DNA of 64,000 nt. Origin: an uncultured Eubacteriales bacterium (lineage in GTDB: Bacteria; Bacillota; Clostridia; Peptostreptococcales; Anaerovoracaceae). The stretch covers positions 62,001 to 126,000 of the forward strand of contig CACYLW010000001.1 in the NCBI GenBank assembly GCA_902775345.1, written 5' to 3'. Shown piece by piece: positions 1 to 7,976 of the stretch. A program made the position numbers and the translations under genes. Each line of letters opens with the position of its first letter. Position 1 is the stretch's first letter. A model generated the notes under the pieces. That model was not told where the DNA came from. It did no database searches and was given only the letters and a program-made list of their open reading frames with translations.

Positions 1-2
1 AG

Positions 3-992
3 GCGGACTGCGGCGTACTGAGTTATGCCATAGTTGACGGAAACCACGCCGATCACTGTGTGGCGATCACGGACTGCCTGGTCCCGTATCCTAACTTTCC
101 GGCCCATATTTCACAGACAAAGGTGGACTATGTGTGCGTCGTTGACGAGATAGGCATTCCGTCCAAGATCGCGACGGGCGCCGCCAAGCCGACGACCGAC
201 CAGAGGAAACTGCTCATGGCGCAGTACTGCACCGATGTAGTGGTCAATACCCCTTGGTTCAAGGACGGATTCTCATATCAGACAGGCGTTGGCGGGGCTT
301 CGATCGCTTCGACCCAGTATCTCGCTGACATAATGAGAGAACGCAATATCCGCATGGGATTTGGCGTCGGAGGCCTCACAAAGGCAATGTGCAAGCTGCT
401 CGACGACGGTATGGCGGACGTAATGCTCGATGTACAGGACTTCGACCTTGACGCGGTACGGAGCCTCAAGAATGTGAACCACCACAGGATACCGGCCGCT
501 GTTTACGCGAACCCTCTCAACAAAGGCGCTGTAGTTAACAAGCTCGACTACGTGGTGCTGGCTTCGCTCGAAGTTGACGTCAATTTCAACTGCAACGTTG
601 TTGTGGGTTCCGACGGAATGATAACCGGCGCGCAGGGAGGACACCCTGACACCGCGCAGGGAGCAAAATGCGCGATAGTAATATGCCCGCTGCTGCAGGG
701 AAGGATCCCGGCTATATGCACTGAGGTAACAACGGTTACGACACCGGGAGAGAGCATCGACGTAGTAGTCACTGACTACGGTGTAGCGGTCAATCCGGCA
801 AGGCAGGATATCCTTCAGGCACTGAAGGAAGCTGACTGCGTGCCTCTGAAGACCATCGAAGAGCTCAGGGACATCGCTTATTCAATAGTAGGCAAACCTG
901 ACAAGGTGGAATTCGAAGACAGGGTAGTAGGCATCATAGAAGCCCGCGACGGCACCATCATGGATGTCGTAAGACAGATAAAGGAAGTATAA
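3..992 (+). CDS. citF: citrate lyase alpha subunit (citrate CoA-transferase), 5' end outside window
   Basis: This is the C-terminal 329 residues or so of the alpha chain of citrate lyase, which swaps the acetyl group on the acyl carrier subunit for citrate; the complex then yields acetate and oxaloacetate. The reading frame is open from the first bases of the window, so the GTG at position 60 is internal and not the start. CitF-like segments include GAQGGHPDTAQGAKCAIV and the C-terminal TDYGVAVNP, typical of family I CoA-transferases. Full-length CitF is about 510 residues, so roughly 180 are missing upstream, where citD and citE would be expected. The gene is followed 29 bases later by icd and then citC and citXG, supporting a citrate operon. 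Confidence 0.93.
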   Translation, partial: ADCGVLSYAIVDGNHADHCVAITDCLVPYPNFPAHISQTKVDYVCVVDEIGIPSKIATGAAKPTTDQRKLLMAQYCTDVVVNTPWFKDGFSYQTGVGGASIASTQYLADIMRERNIRMGFGVGGLTKAMCKLLDDGMADVMLDVQDFDLDAVRSLKNVNHHRIPAAVYANPLNKGAVVNKLDYVVLASLEVDVNFNCNVVVGSDGMITGAQGGHPDTAQGAKCAIVICPLLQGRIPAICTEVTTVTTPGESIDVVVTDYGVAVNPARQDILQALKEADCVPLKTIEELRDIAYSIVGKPDKVEFEDRVVGIIEARDGTIMDVVRQIKEV

Positions 993-1021
993 GGATATCA
1001 GAAGAGATATAAGGAGCAATA

Positions 1022-2230
1022 ATGGAAAAAATCAGAATGACTACCCCTATCGTTGAGATGGACGGGGATGAAATGACAAGGATTCTCTGGAAGATGATCA
1101 AGGATGAGCTCATACTGCCTTTCGTCGACCTCAAGAGTGAATATTACGATCTCGGACTTCCTGTCCGCGATGAGACGGGCGACCAGATCACAAAGGATGC
1201 GGGAGAAGCCATCAAGAAGTACGGCGTAGGCGTAAAGTGTGCCACGATCACACCGAACGCTCAGCGCATGACAGAATATAATCTGCACGAGATGTGGAAG
1301 AGCCCTAACGGAACTATCCGTGCGATCCTCGACGGAACGGTGTTCCGCGCTCCTATCACTATCGACGGGATCAAGCCGGTCGTACGCAACTGGAAGAAGC
1401 CTATCACCGTTGCGCGTCACGCATACGGAGACCTCTATAAAGGAACAGAATACCGCGTTCCTGAAAAAGGCAAGGCTGAGCTCGTGTTCACCGGTGAGAA
1501 TGGGGCAGAGTACCGCGAGACGGTATATGACTTCGAGTGCCCGGGCATACTGCAGAGCATCTACAACAAGGACTCGTCGATCGTTTCCTTTGCTCACTCA
1601 TGCTTCAAGTATGCCATCGAGACAAAGCAGGACCTCTGGTTCTCCGCAAAGGACACCATTTCAAAGAAGTACGACATGCACTTCCGCAATGTGTTCCAGG
1701 AAGTCTACGATGAGTGCTACAAGGAGAAGTTCGAAGAACTCTGCCTTACATACTTCTATACGCTTATCGATGATGCCATCGCGCGCGTCATACGCAGCGA
1801 GGGAGGTTTTATATGGGCTCTCAAGAACTATGACGGCGATGTAATGAGCGACATGGTATCCACGGCATTCGGTTCGCTGGCAATGATGACATCCGTTCTG
1901 TGCAGCCCGGACGGCAAGTTCGAGTATGAGGCAGCGCACGGTACGGTCACGCGCCATTATTACAAATACCTTAACGGCGAAGAGACATCGACCAACCCTA
2001 TGGCTACGATCTTCGCGTGGAGCGGCGCCCTGAGAAAGCGCGGTGAGATGGACGGTCTTGAGGATCTGCAGGCTTTCGGAGACAAACTCGAGGAAGCATG
2101 CATCGAAACGCTCAATGACGGCATAATGACCAAGGACCTGGTCGGACTCGTTGACGGAATGGAAGCAAGAGCGGTACTGACAAAGGACTTTATCGCAGCT
2201 ATCCGTGAGCGGCTCGAAAAGAAGTTATAA
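1022..2230 (+). CDS. icd: NADP-dependent isocitrate dehydrogenase (homodimeric, eukaryote-like type)
   Basis: The 402-residue protein oxidatively decarboxylates isocitrate to 2-oxoglutarate. The N-terminus with [16 protein letters not shown], then ATITPNAQR, and the C-terminal [20 protein letters not shown] and [15 protein letters not shown] are hallmarks of the type II NADP-IDH seen in eukaryotes and some anaerobes, not the E. coli type. Length matches the family. The ATG follows AAGGAGCAATA. Its position between citF and citC is unusual: citrate made or taken up could be cleaved by citrate lyase or, after isomerisation, oxidised to 2-oxoglutarate for glutamate synthesis. A hairpin with a short T-run follows the gene. 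Confidence 0.95.
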   Translation: MEKIRMTTPIVEMDGDEMTRILWKMIKDELILPFVDLKSEYYDLGLPVRDETGDQITKDAGEAIKKYGVGVKCATITPNAQRMTEYNLHEMWKSPNGTIRAILDGTVFRAPITIDGIKPVVRNWKKPITVARHAYGDLYKGTEYRVPEKGKAELVFTGENGAEYRETVYDFECPGILQSIYNKDSSIVSFAHSCFKYAIETKQDLWFSAKDTISKKYDMHFRNVFQEVYDECYKEKFEELCLTYFYTLIDDAIARVIRSEGGFIWALKNYDGDVMSDMVSTAFGSLAMMTSVLCSPDGKFEYEAAHGTVTRHYYKYLNGEETSTNPMATIFAWSGALRKRGEMDGLEDLQAFGDKLEEACIETLNDGIMTKDLVGLVDGMEARAVLTKDFIAAIRERLEKKL

Positions 2231-2240
2231 ATATCCGTCA

Positions 2241-2271
2241 GGGAGACAGGGAGCTGACCTGTCTCCCTTTT
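2241..2271 (+). terminator. intrinsic terminator-like hairpin between icd and citC
   Basis: A perfect 10-bp stem (GGGAGACAGG with CCTGTCTCCC, 7-base loop) is followed by only four T. It could lower transcription into citC rather than stop it completely. Confidence 0.6.
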
Positions 2272-2293
2272 GAATATCTGAACCGGAGGATCG

Positions 2294-3262
2294 ATGGGGA
2301 TCGGGATATACAGCACTCCGCTGTCTGTGCGGCAGCAGGAGGATTATCTGAAGCTCCTTGAGGCGTGCGGTCTGCGCGATGAGGGAGACGCGGATATAGT
2401 AGCACTGATGACGGAAGACGACAGACTGATCGCGTGCGGAGCCCTGGCGGGACACACGGTAAAGCAGCTTGCCGTCGATTCAGAAGCGGAAGGACAGGGG
2501 GCGATGGCTGCCGTTCTTTCCGCTTTGATAGCTGAAGCGTACGCCCGCGGCGTACACAGGCTCTTTCTGTGCACAAAACCCGAGAACCTGAGCATATTCA
2601 GATCCATGGGATTCCATACGGTGATAGAAACCGGGGATGCGGTCCTGCTCGAAAACAGGAAGGACGGACTCAGCGGCTTTCTGGCATCCATACCTAAGTA
2701 TGAGGGTGTATGCGGTGCTGTTGTCTGCAACTGTGATCCGTTCACGCTCGGACACCGTCACCTCATTGAATATGCCGCGGCGCACTGCGATGAACTGTAT
2801 GTCTTCGCTGTGTCGGAAAAGGGCTCGATGTTCAGCCCCGAAGAGCGGCTCGACATGATCAGAAAAGGAACGGCAGATCTTGCGAACTGCCACGTATTCG
2901 AAAGCGACCTCTACCTGATATCCCGCGCCACATTTCCGGCGTATTTCATAAGGGATGAGTCCCGTGCCGATCTTGTGAAGTCGGATCTGGACATAGAACT
3001 GTTCTGCAAACGGATAGCTCCGGCGCTGAATATAAGCAGGCGCTTTGCCGGGGAGGAGCCGTTTTCACCGGTGACACGCGCATACAACGAACGCATGAAG
3101 GAGCTGCTGCCGGAGAACGGGATCAGCTTCGAAGAGATACCGCGTCTGTCGGAGATAAGCGCGGGCAAGGTGCGGGATCATATCGCATCCGGTGAATATG
3201 GGAAGATCAGGGAGATGGTACCGGAAAGCACTTATGAAGTCATACAGAGTAGAACTCAGTGA
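2294..3262 (+). CDS. citC: [citrate (pro-3S)-lyase] ligase
   Basis: The 322-residue protein activates citrate lyase by acetylating the prosthetic-group thiol on the acyl carrier subunit at the cost of ATP. The N-terminal ~120 residues look like a GNAT acetyltransferase fold (LAVDSEAEGQGAMAAVLSAL). The rest is a nucleotidyltransferase domain containing CNCDPFTLGHRHLIEYAA, the (T/H)xGH signature, and a later FSPEERLDMI segment, the arrangement of known CitC proteins. An AACCGGAGG ribosome site sits in front of ATG 2294. The next gene starts within its 3' end, indicating translational coupling. Confidence 0.93.
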   Translation: MGIGIYSTPLSVRQQEDYLKLLEACGLRDEGDADIVALMTEDDRLIACGALAGHTVKQLAVDSEAEGQGAMAAVLSALIAEAYARGVHRLFLCTKPENLSIFRSMGFHTVIETGDAVLLENRKDGLSGFLASIPKYEGVCGAVVCNCDPFTLGHRHLIEYAAAHCDELYVFAVSEKGSMFSPEERLDMIRKGTADLANCHVFESDLYLISRATFPAYFIRDESRADLVKSDLDIELFCKRIAPALNISRRFAGEEPFSPVTRAYNERMKELLPENGISFEEIPRLSEISAGKVRDHIASGEYGKIREMVPESTYEVIQSRTQ

Positions 3263-4556
3263 GATGCTTGAGGCCCGTGAGAGAAGGGCTTTCATACAGG
3301 ATAAAATGCTGTCGGGCGCGGATGCCGCGCAGTGTCTGGTATGCCTGACACTTAACATAGCAGGAGATATAAAGCGCACTCCGATGACACGCATGCTCTT
3401 TGACGAGGGCGTTGTGCTGTTTGAGGAGCTCGGCTTTTGCGTGAGAGAAAAAAAACTGATTGATAAAAAGACCGGAAGCGAAGCATTCTGGCTGCTCGAT
3501 GAGGAGGGTACGCATGTTAAGACGCTGCTCGAAGATCTGGAGGATTCATTCCCGGCCGCAAGACTCTTTGATTTTGACGTCATACTGCCGGGAGGTCAGA
3601 AACTGTCAAGAGCCGCGGGCCGGCGGTGCCTCATCTGTGATGCTTACGCGGCGGAATGCGCAAGGAGCAGAAAGCACGGACTCGGGGAAGTGAGAAGAGT
3701 GACAAACGGTCTGCTCAGGGACTTCTGCGCGGAAAGGCTTGCCCGGGCTGCCCATGACTCTCTCATGGACGAACTGTATACGACCCCGAAGCCGGGACTG
3801 GTGGATATGAACAACAACGGTGCGCACAGCGACATGGATGTGCGCCTGTTTGAGAAAAGCGCGGATGCGCTCGCGCCATATTTTGAAGACGCGGCGCGGC
3901 TTGGCATGGAGCGCTGCGGGATCGCCCAACTGCGCGGGCGCGGCAGGACGGCTGAAATGGAAATGTTCGCCGCCACAGACGGCGTTAACACCCACAAGGG
4001 ACTTATATATTCAATGGGTCTGCTGCTGGCGGGAATGGGCCGGAGCCTTGCTGAAGGCGGCTCATGCATTGACCATGCGGCTGAACTTGCGCGTGAGGAT
4101 GCCGGGGCACAACTTGAAAAAACACTTGCGGCTCCCGTTACCAATGGAGGCGCGGTCTATAAAAAATATGGCGCTAGGGGCGCCACAGGCGAAGCCGCCG
4201 CAGGCTTTCCGGACGCGCTCTATTGCCTGGACAGATTAGCGCTTTACAGGAAAAGCGGCTGTGCAGAGGCGGGCGCTCTGGCGCTGTGTGACTGCATGGC
4301 TTCGCTCGAGGATACAAATCTTCTTCACCGCGGAGGCAGAGAGGGCCTTGAATATGTGCGGCAGGAGTCCGGCAGGATATCAGGGATGCCTGTTGATAAA
4401 CGGGTGGATGCATTGTGCGGACTTGACAGTGAGCTTATAAGACGCAGGCTGTCTCCGGGAGGCAGCGCAGACATGCTCGCGCTCGCTTTTCTTCTGGACA
4501 GGTGGCAGACGCTGAGTGCTGATCTGTTCGGTGAATTCAGGGAGGACGGTAAATGA
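3234..4556 (+). CDS. citXG: CitXG fusion: holo-citrate lyase synthase / triphosphoribosyl-dephospho-CoA synthase
   Basis: This 440-residue protein appears to combine the two activities that build and attach the citrate lyase prosthetic group. Residues ~1-165 resemble CitX, with LFDFDVILPGGQ and the cysteine-containing RRCLICDAYAAECARS. Residues ~170-440 resemble CitG, with TPKPGLVDMNNNGAHSDMD and ATDGVNTHKGLIYSMG. CitX and CitG are separate in many bacteria and fused in some, for example Haemophilus. The start was placed at ATG 3234 because it begins the CitX homology, giving a 29-base overlap with citC; an upstream in-frame ATG at 3192 lies deep inside citC. Its last four bases overlap the LysR gene. 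Confidence 0.9.
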   Translation: MKSYRVELSEMLEARERRAFIQDKMLSGADAAQCLVCLTLNIAGDIKRTPMTRMLFDEGVVLFEELGFCVREKKLIDKKTGSEAFWLLDEEGTHVKTLLEDLEDSFPAARLFDFDVILPGGQKLSRAAGRRCLICDAYAAECARSRKHGLGEVRRVTNGLLRDFCAERLARAAHDSLMDELYTTPKPGLVDMNNNGAHSDMDVRLFEKSADALAPYFEDAARLGMERCGIAQLRGRGRTAEMEMFAATDGVNTHKGLIYSMGLLLAGMGRSLAEGGSCIDHAAELAREDAGAQLEKTLAAPVTNGGAVYKKYGARGATGEAAAGFPDALYCLDRLALYRKSGCAEAGALALCDCMASLEDTNLLHRGGREGLEYVRQESGRISGMPVDKRVDALCGLDSELIRRRLSPGGSADMLALAFLLDRWQTLSADLFGEFREDGK

Positions 4557-5446
4557 CGCTTCAGGAGATCAGATACTTTTGCGTTACGGCTGAGGTGCTC
4601 CACTATACGCGCGCATCACGCCTGCTTTATATTTCGCAGCCAAGCCTGAGTTATGCGATAAGCAAGCTCGAGCAGGAGCTGGGAGTCCCGCTGTTCAGGA
4701 AGAACGGCAAAAAGGTGACTCTTACAAAATACGGCGAGGAATTTCTGCCATATGCAAAGAGGGCGCTCGCCGAACTCTCAGAGGGCACGGAGCGTCTGAG
4801 AGAATTGAAGGTCCCGTCTCTGGGAGGGATCAGCCTGGGATATATTTACAGTGTAAGCTTCTCTGCCCTGCCTGAATTCGTAAACAGCTTCTACAGGCAT
4901 CAGGGGAGCGAGCAGATAGCCTTCCGCTTCCGCCAGGGAAAGGCGGGAGAACTTGTGGAGCAGCTTCTGAACGGAACGCTGGATCTTCTCATTGCCGGCA
5001 AGCCTGACATGGCTTCCATCGACTACATCCCGATCTACAGGCAGGAGCTTTACCTGATAGTTCCTGCCACACACCGGCTGGCAGATGCTGATTCGGTCAC
5101 ACTGTCGGATATAGCCGGGGAGTACTTCATCTCACTTAACCACGAAACACTTACATATCATCAGCTTGAGAAGGAATTCAGAAAGGCTGAATTTGAGCCG
5201 AATACTATAATCGAGGCGGACGAGTACAGCTCCATCGCGGCTTCGGTGTCCACAGGCGCGGGAGTGGCTATCATGCCGATACTGCCGATCCTTGACAGCT
5301 TCAATGTCAGAAGGATACCTTTCGCCGATTCGTCCATGTACAGGGACATCTGCGTGCTCAGATCCTCGTCACATGAGATGAGCGCAGAGGTGCAGAGCGT
5401 ATGGGATCTTGCGCAGCAAATATCACACGGAAACAGAGCAGAATAA
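4553..5446 (+). CDS. LysR-family transcriptional regulator, probably of the citrate/glutamine genes
   Basis: The 297-residue protein has an N-terminal LysR helix-turn-helix (residues ~1-60, with HYTRASRLLYISQPSLSYAISKLEQ) followed by a periplasmic-binding-protein-like effector domain (residues ~88-290). It shares the ATGA overlap with citXG and lies 21 bases before the glutaminase gene, so it is cotranscribed with the genes it may regulate. The effector is unknown; citrate, glutamate or 2-oxoglutarate would fit the neighbourhood, but this is inference. Confidence 0.9.
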   Translation: MTLQEIRYFCVTAEVLHYTRASRLLYISQPSLSYAISKLEQELGVPLFRKNGKKVTLTKYGEEFLPYAKRALAELSEGTERLRELKVPSLGGISLGYIYSVSFSALPEFVNSFYRHQGSEQIAFRFRQGKAGELVEQLLNGTLDLLIAGKPDMASIDYIPIYRQELYLIVPATHRLADADSVTLSDIAGEYFISLNHETLTYHQLEKEFRKAEFEPNTIIEADEYSSIAASVSTGAGVAIMPILPILDSFNVRRIPFADSSMYRDICVLRSSSHEMSAEVQSVWDLAQQISHGNRAE

Positions 5447-5467
5447 AAACAGAATGAGGAGAGCGAC

Positions 5468-6523
5468 ATGACTGAGATCAATAAAATGAATCCGGGAGAA
5501 ATGGTAATAGACAAGCAATACAAGCTGCAGGAAAGATCCAAGGCAGAAGAGATAATCAGAAAGGCCATGGATCTTGCAAGGGAGCAGATCCCTAACGGCA
5601 AGGTTGCTACATACATACCTGAACTCGGCAAGATGGATCCTCATCAGCTGGGCATCGTTATAAACCCTCTGAAGGGTGATAAGCTATGCGCAGGCGATTA
5701 TGACGTAAGGTTTACCATGCAGTCGGTATGCAAGGTAATAATGCTGATAGTGGCTCTCGAGATATGCGGACGCAGGAAAGTGTTCGCCAAGGTGGGCATG
5801 GAGCCGTCGGGTGAAGCTTTTGACTCGCTGGTTGAACTGGACGTAAGCGATTCCAAGCCATATAACCCTCTGATCAATTCAGGAGGACTTGCCCTTTGCG
5901 GACTGCTGCTGCCTGAGCTGTCCTTCCAGGATATACTGAGATTTACCAGAAATATATGCTCGGATCCTGATGCTGAGATGAATGAGGCTGCTTACGATTC
6001 AGAGATGAAAAACTGCTCCCGCAACCGCTCCATCGCGTATCTGCTTGAGAGCAAGGGCATCATAACGACTGATGTAGAGGATACCCTCAGGTTTTATACA
6101 AAGATGTGCTCTATGAGCACTACAGCGGAATCGCTCTCGAATCTCGGCGCGATCCTTGCGAATGACGGAGTGTGCGGAGATACCGGAAAGAGGTTCATGT
6201 CGTCACGCACTGCCAGGATAGCAAAAACTCTGATGCTCACATGCGGCATGTATGACGGATCGGGTTCTTTTGCGATAAAAGTGGGTATCCCGACAAAATC
6301 GGGCGTCGGAGGCGGTCTGCTGTCGGTATCTGACAAGCGTGCGGGCATTGGAGTATTCGGGCCTGCGCTTGACACGCAGGGCAACAGTATCGCGGGATGC
6401 AAACTGCTCAGAGAGATCTCCAATGACCTCAGACTCAACCTGTTTTATGATCCTGAATGGAACAAGGAGACAGAAGAGGAAAACGAGCTGATCAGAAGCA
6501 TAAGGGAGTCCCATGTGATCTGA
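5468..6523 (+). CDS. glsA: glutaminase
   Basis: The 351-residue protein hydrolyses glutamine to glutamate and ammonia. It has the serine-dependent beta-lactamase-like fold signature of this family: FTMQSVCKV carries the SxxK nucleophile motif, followed by KPYNPLINSGGLA and, near the end, GIPTKSGVGGGLLSV. It is about 40 residues longer than the common ~310-residue form, with an extra N-terminal stretch of ~25 residues. GAGGAG lies 9 bases before ATG 5468. Following icd and the LysR gene, it fits a locus that balances citrate-derived carbon with glutamate nitrogen. Confidence 0.93.
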   Translation: MTEINKMNPGEMVIDKQYKLQERSKAEEIIRKAMDLAREQIPNGKVATYIPELGKMDPHQLGIVINPLKGDKLCAGDYDVRFTMQSVCKVIMLIVALEICGRRKVFAKVGMEPSGEAFDSLVELDVSDSKPYNPLINSGGLALCGLLLPELSFQDILRFTRNICSDPDAEMNEAAYDSEMKNCSRNRSIAYLLESKGIITTDVEDTLRFYTKMCSMSTTAESLSNLGAILANDGVCGDTGKRFMSSRTARIAKTLMLTCGMYDGSGSFAIKVGIPTKSGVGGGLLSVSDKRAGIGVFGPALDTQGNSIAGCKLLREISNDLRLNLFYDPEWNKETEEENELIRSIRESHVI

Positions 6524-6630
6524 TCTCCGGCCCTTTGGGTATAGCGTACGCAGCCTGAGATTACTATAATGTAAACAACACTATTACACATGCGCCGTAC
6601 ACGGCAATAAATATATGCGAGGGGTGAAAA

Positions 6631-7782
6631 ATGGGTAACAGAGCATTCTCGGAAAACAAAAAGCATCTCGCCTTCGGCATGATGAGACTGCCGATGAAAG
6701 ATGAAAAAATCGATAATGCGCAGGTCTGCAGGATGGTGGATCGCTTCCTCGAGATGGGATTCAACTATTTTGATACAGCGCACGGCTATCACGACGGATT
6801 GAGCGAGATCGCCGTCAGGGAGTGCCTTACTTCGAGACATGACCGCAGCGAGTACGTTCTGACGGACAAGCTGACTGACGAGTATTTCAAATCGGAAGAG
6901 GACATCAGGCCGCTGATAGACCTGCAGCTGGAGACATGCGGGGTGGAGTACTTCGACTTCCTTCTCATGCATGCGCAGAACGCGAAGAACTTCGAGTTCT
7001 TCAAGCAGTGCCGTGCTTATGAAACGGCTTCCGAACTGAAGGCTGAGGGAAAGGTACACCACGTTGGTATCTCGTTCCACGATAAGGCCGAGGTGCTTGA
7101 CCGCATACTTACGGAATACCCAGATGTAGAGATAGTACAGATACAGTTCAACTATCTCGATTATGAGAGCGTTTCAGTTGAGAGCCGTAAGGTATATGAA
7201 GTCTGCCGCAAGCATGATAAGCCGGTGCTGGTCATGGAGCCTGTAAGAGGCGGCAATCTCGTCAACCTGCCTGATGAGGCGCAGAAGGTGTTTGATGAGC
7301 TCAGAGCCGAGACGGGCTCTGACTGCAGCAACGCGGGCTACGCGCTCAGATTTGCGGCCGGGTTCGACGGCATGGAAATGGTGCTGTCCGGCATGAGCAA
7401 CATGGAGCAGATGGAAGACAATCTGAAGACTTTCAGCTGCTGTGACGGAGACTTTGCTCCTCTCACCGACAGAGAGCGTAAGGCAGTCGGTAAGGTCGCG
7501 GATGTATTCGGTTCCATGGGAGCGATCCCATGCACAAAGTGCAGATATTGCGTGGAAGAGAACCACTGCCCGATGGAGATAAAGATCCCGTCGTTCTTCT
7601 CGTGCTACAACAACCAGGTGCTCTTCGGAAAGAACAACCCATGGGAGACGTATGAATTCATAATCGAACATGGGAGCGGAAGACCGGGCGACTGCATAGA
7701 ATGCGGCATGTGCGAGGCAGTATGCCCGCAGCATCTTGAGATCAGAGACCTTTTGAAGAAAGTGGCTGAAAAGTTCGAATAA
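6631..7782 (+). CDS. aldo/keto reductase with C-terminal ferredoxin domain
   Basis: The 383-residue protein has an N-terminal aldo/keto reductase barrel (residues ~8-285; FGMMRLPM, the catalytic-region YFDTAHGYHDG, and FLLMHAQNA), and a C-terminal domain with two cysteine clusters, CTKCRYCVEENHCP and CIECGMCEAVCP, expected to hold 4Fe-4S centres. Such fusions are common in anaerobic Clostridia; substrates are mostly unknown. The upstream 107 bases contain a TATAAT at 6566 without a convincing -35, and GAGGGG precedes the ATG, so this gene likely has its own promoter. Confidence 0.93.
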   Translation: MGNRAFSENKKHLAFGMMRLPMKDEKIDNAQVCRMVDRFLEMGFNYFDTAHGYHDGLSEIAVRECLTSRHDRSEYVLTDKLTDEYFKSEEDIRPLIDLQLETCGVEYFDFLLMHAQNAKNFEFFKQCRAYETASELKAEGKVHHVGISFHDKAEVLDRILTEYPDVEIVQIQFNYLDYESVSVESRKVYEVCRKHDKPVLVMEPVRGGNLVNLPDEAQKVFDELRAETGSDCSNAGYALRFAAGFDGMEMVLSGMSNMEQMEDNLKTFSCCDGDFAPLTDRERKAVGKVADVFGSMGAIPCTKCRYCVEENHCPMEIKIPSFFSCYNNQVLFGKNNPWETYEFIIEHGSGRPGDCIECGMCEAVCPQHLEIRDLLKKVAEKFE

Positions 7783-7785
7783 TCA

Positions 7786-7814
7786 TTGACAACGCGCAAC
7801 CTCATATGTGATAT
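7786..7814 (+). promoter_or_regulatory. sigma-A-type promoter of the Mn2+-riboswitch transcript
   Basis: TTGACA (7786-7791), a 17-base spacer and TGATAT (7809-7814) predict a start near 7820, just upstream of the riboswitch aptamer. Confidence 0.75.
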
Positions 7815-7827
7815 TTAACATGGATAA

Positions 7828-7951
7828 ACAGGGAGTAGCTTGCGCAGACATGCGTAACATATTTCGTCAGTACGGGTAAAAAACAGCCCCGGGATATGTT
7901 CGAAGTAGCGAGACTTTTACCGATGCTTTTTCGGTAGGAGTCTCTTTTTTT
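7828..7951 (+). promoter_or_regulatory. yybP-ykoY manganese riboswitch with terminator platform
   Basis: The leader carries the consensus landmarks of the yybP-ykoY class: GGGAGTAGC (7831-7839), a short hairpin, ACATAT (7857-7862) pairing with ATATGT (7894-7899), the internal CGTCA (7865-7869) opposite CCGG (7889-7892), and GCGAGAC (7908-7914). The GAGAC strand is also the 5' arm of an intrinsic terminator (7910-7923 with 7931-7944, two G-U pairs, followed by seven T). Ligand binding would therefore compete with termination, the ON-switch logic known for this Mn2+-sensing class. The next gene is a Na/Pi-cotransporter-family protein, not a classical Mn exporter. Confidence 0.93.
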
Positions 7952-7976
7952 AACAGGGGGAAGGGAGAAAGGTTAT

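Noticed and set aside
60..992. GTG 60 as the start of citF
   Set aside because: The frame is open and coding-like back to the window edge, and the known family is about 180 residues longer.
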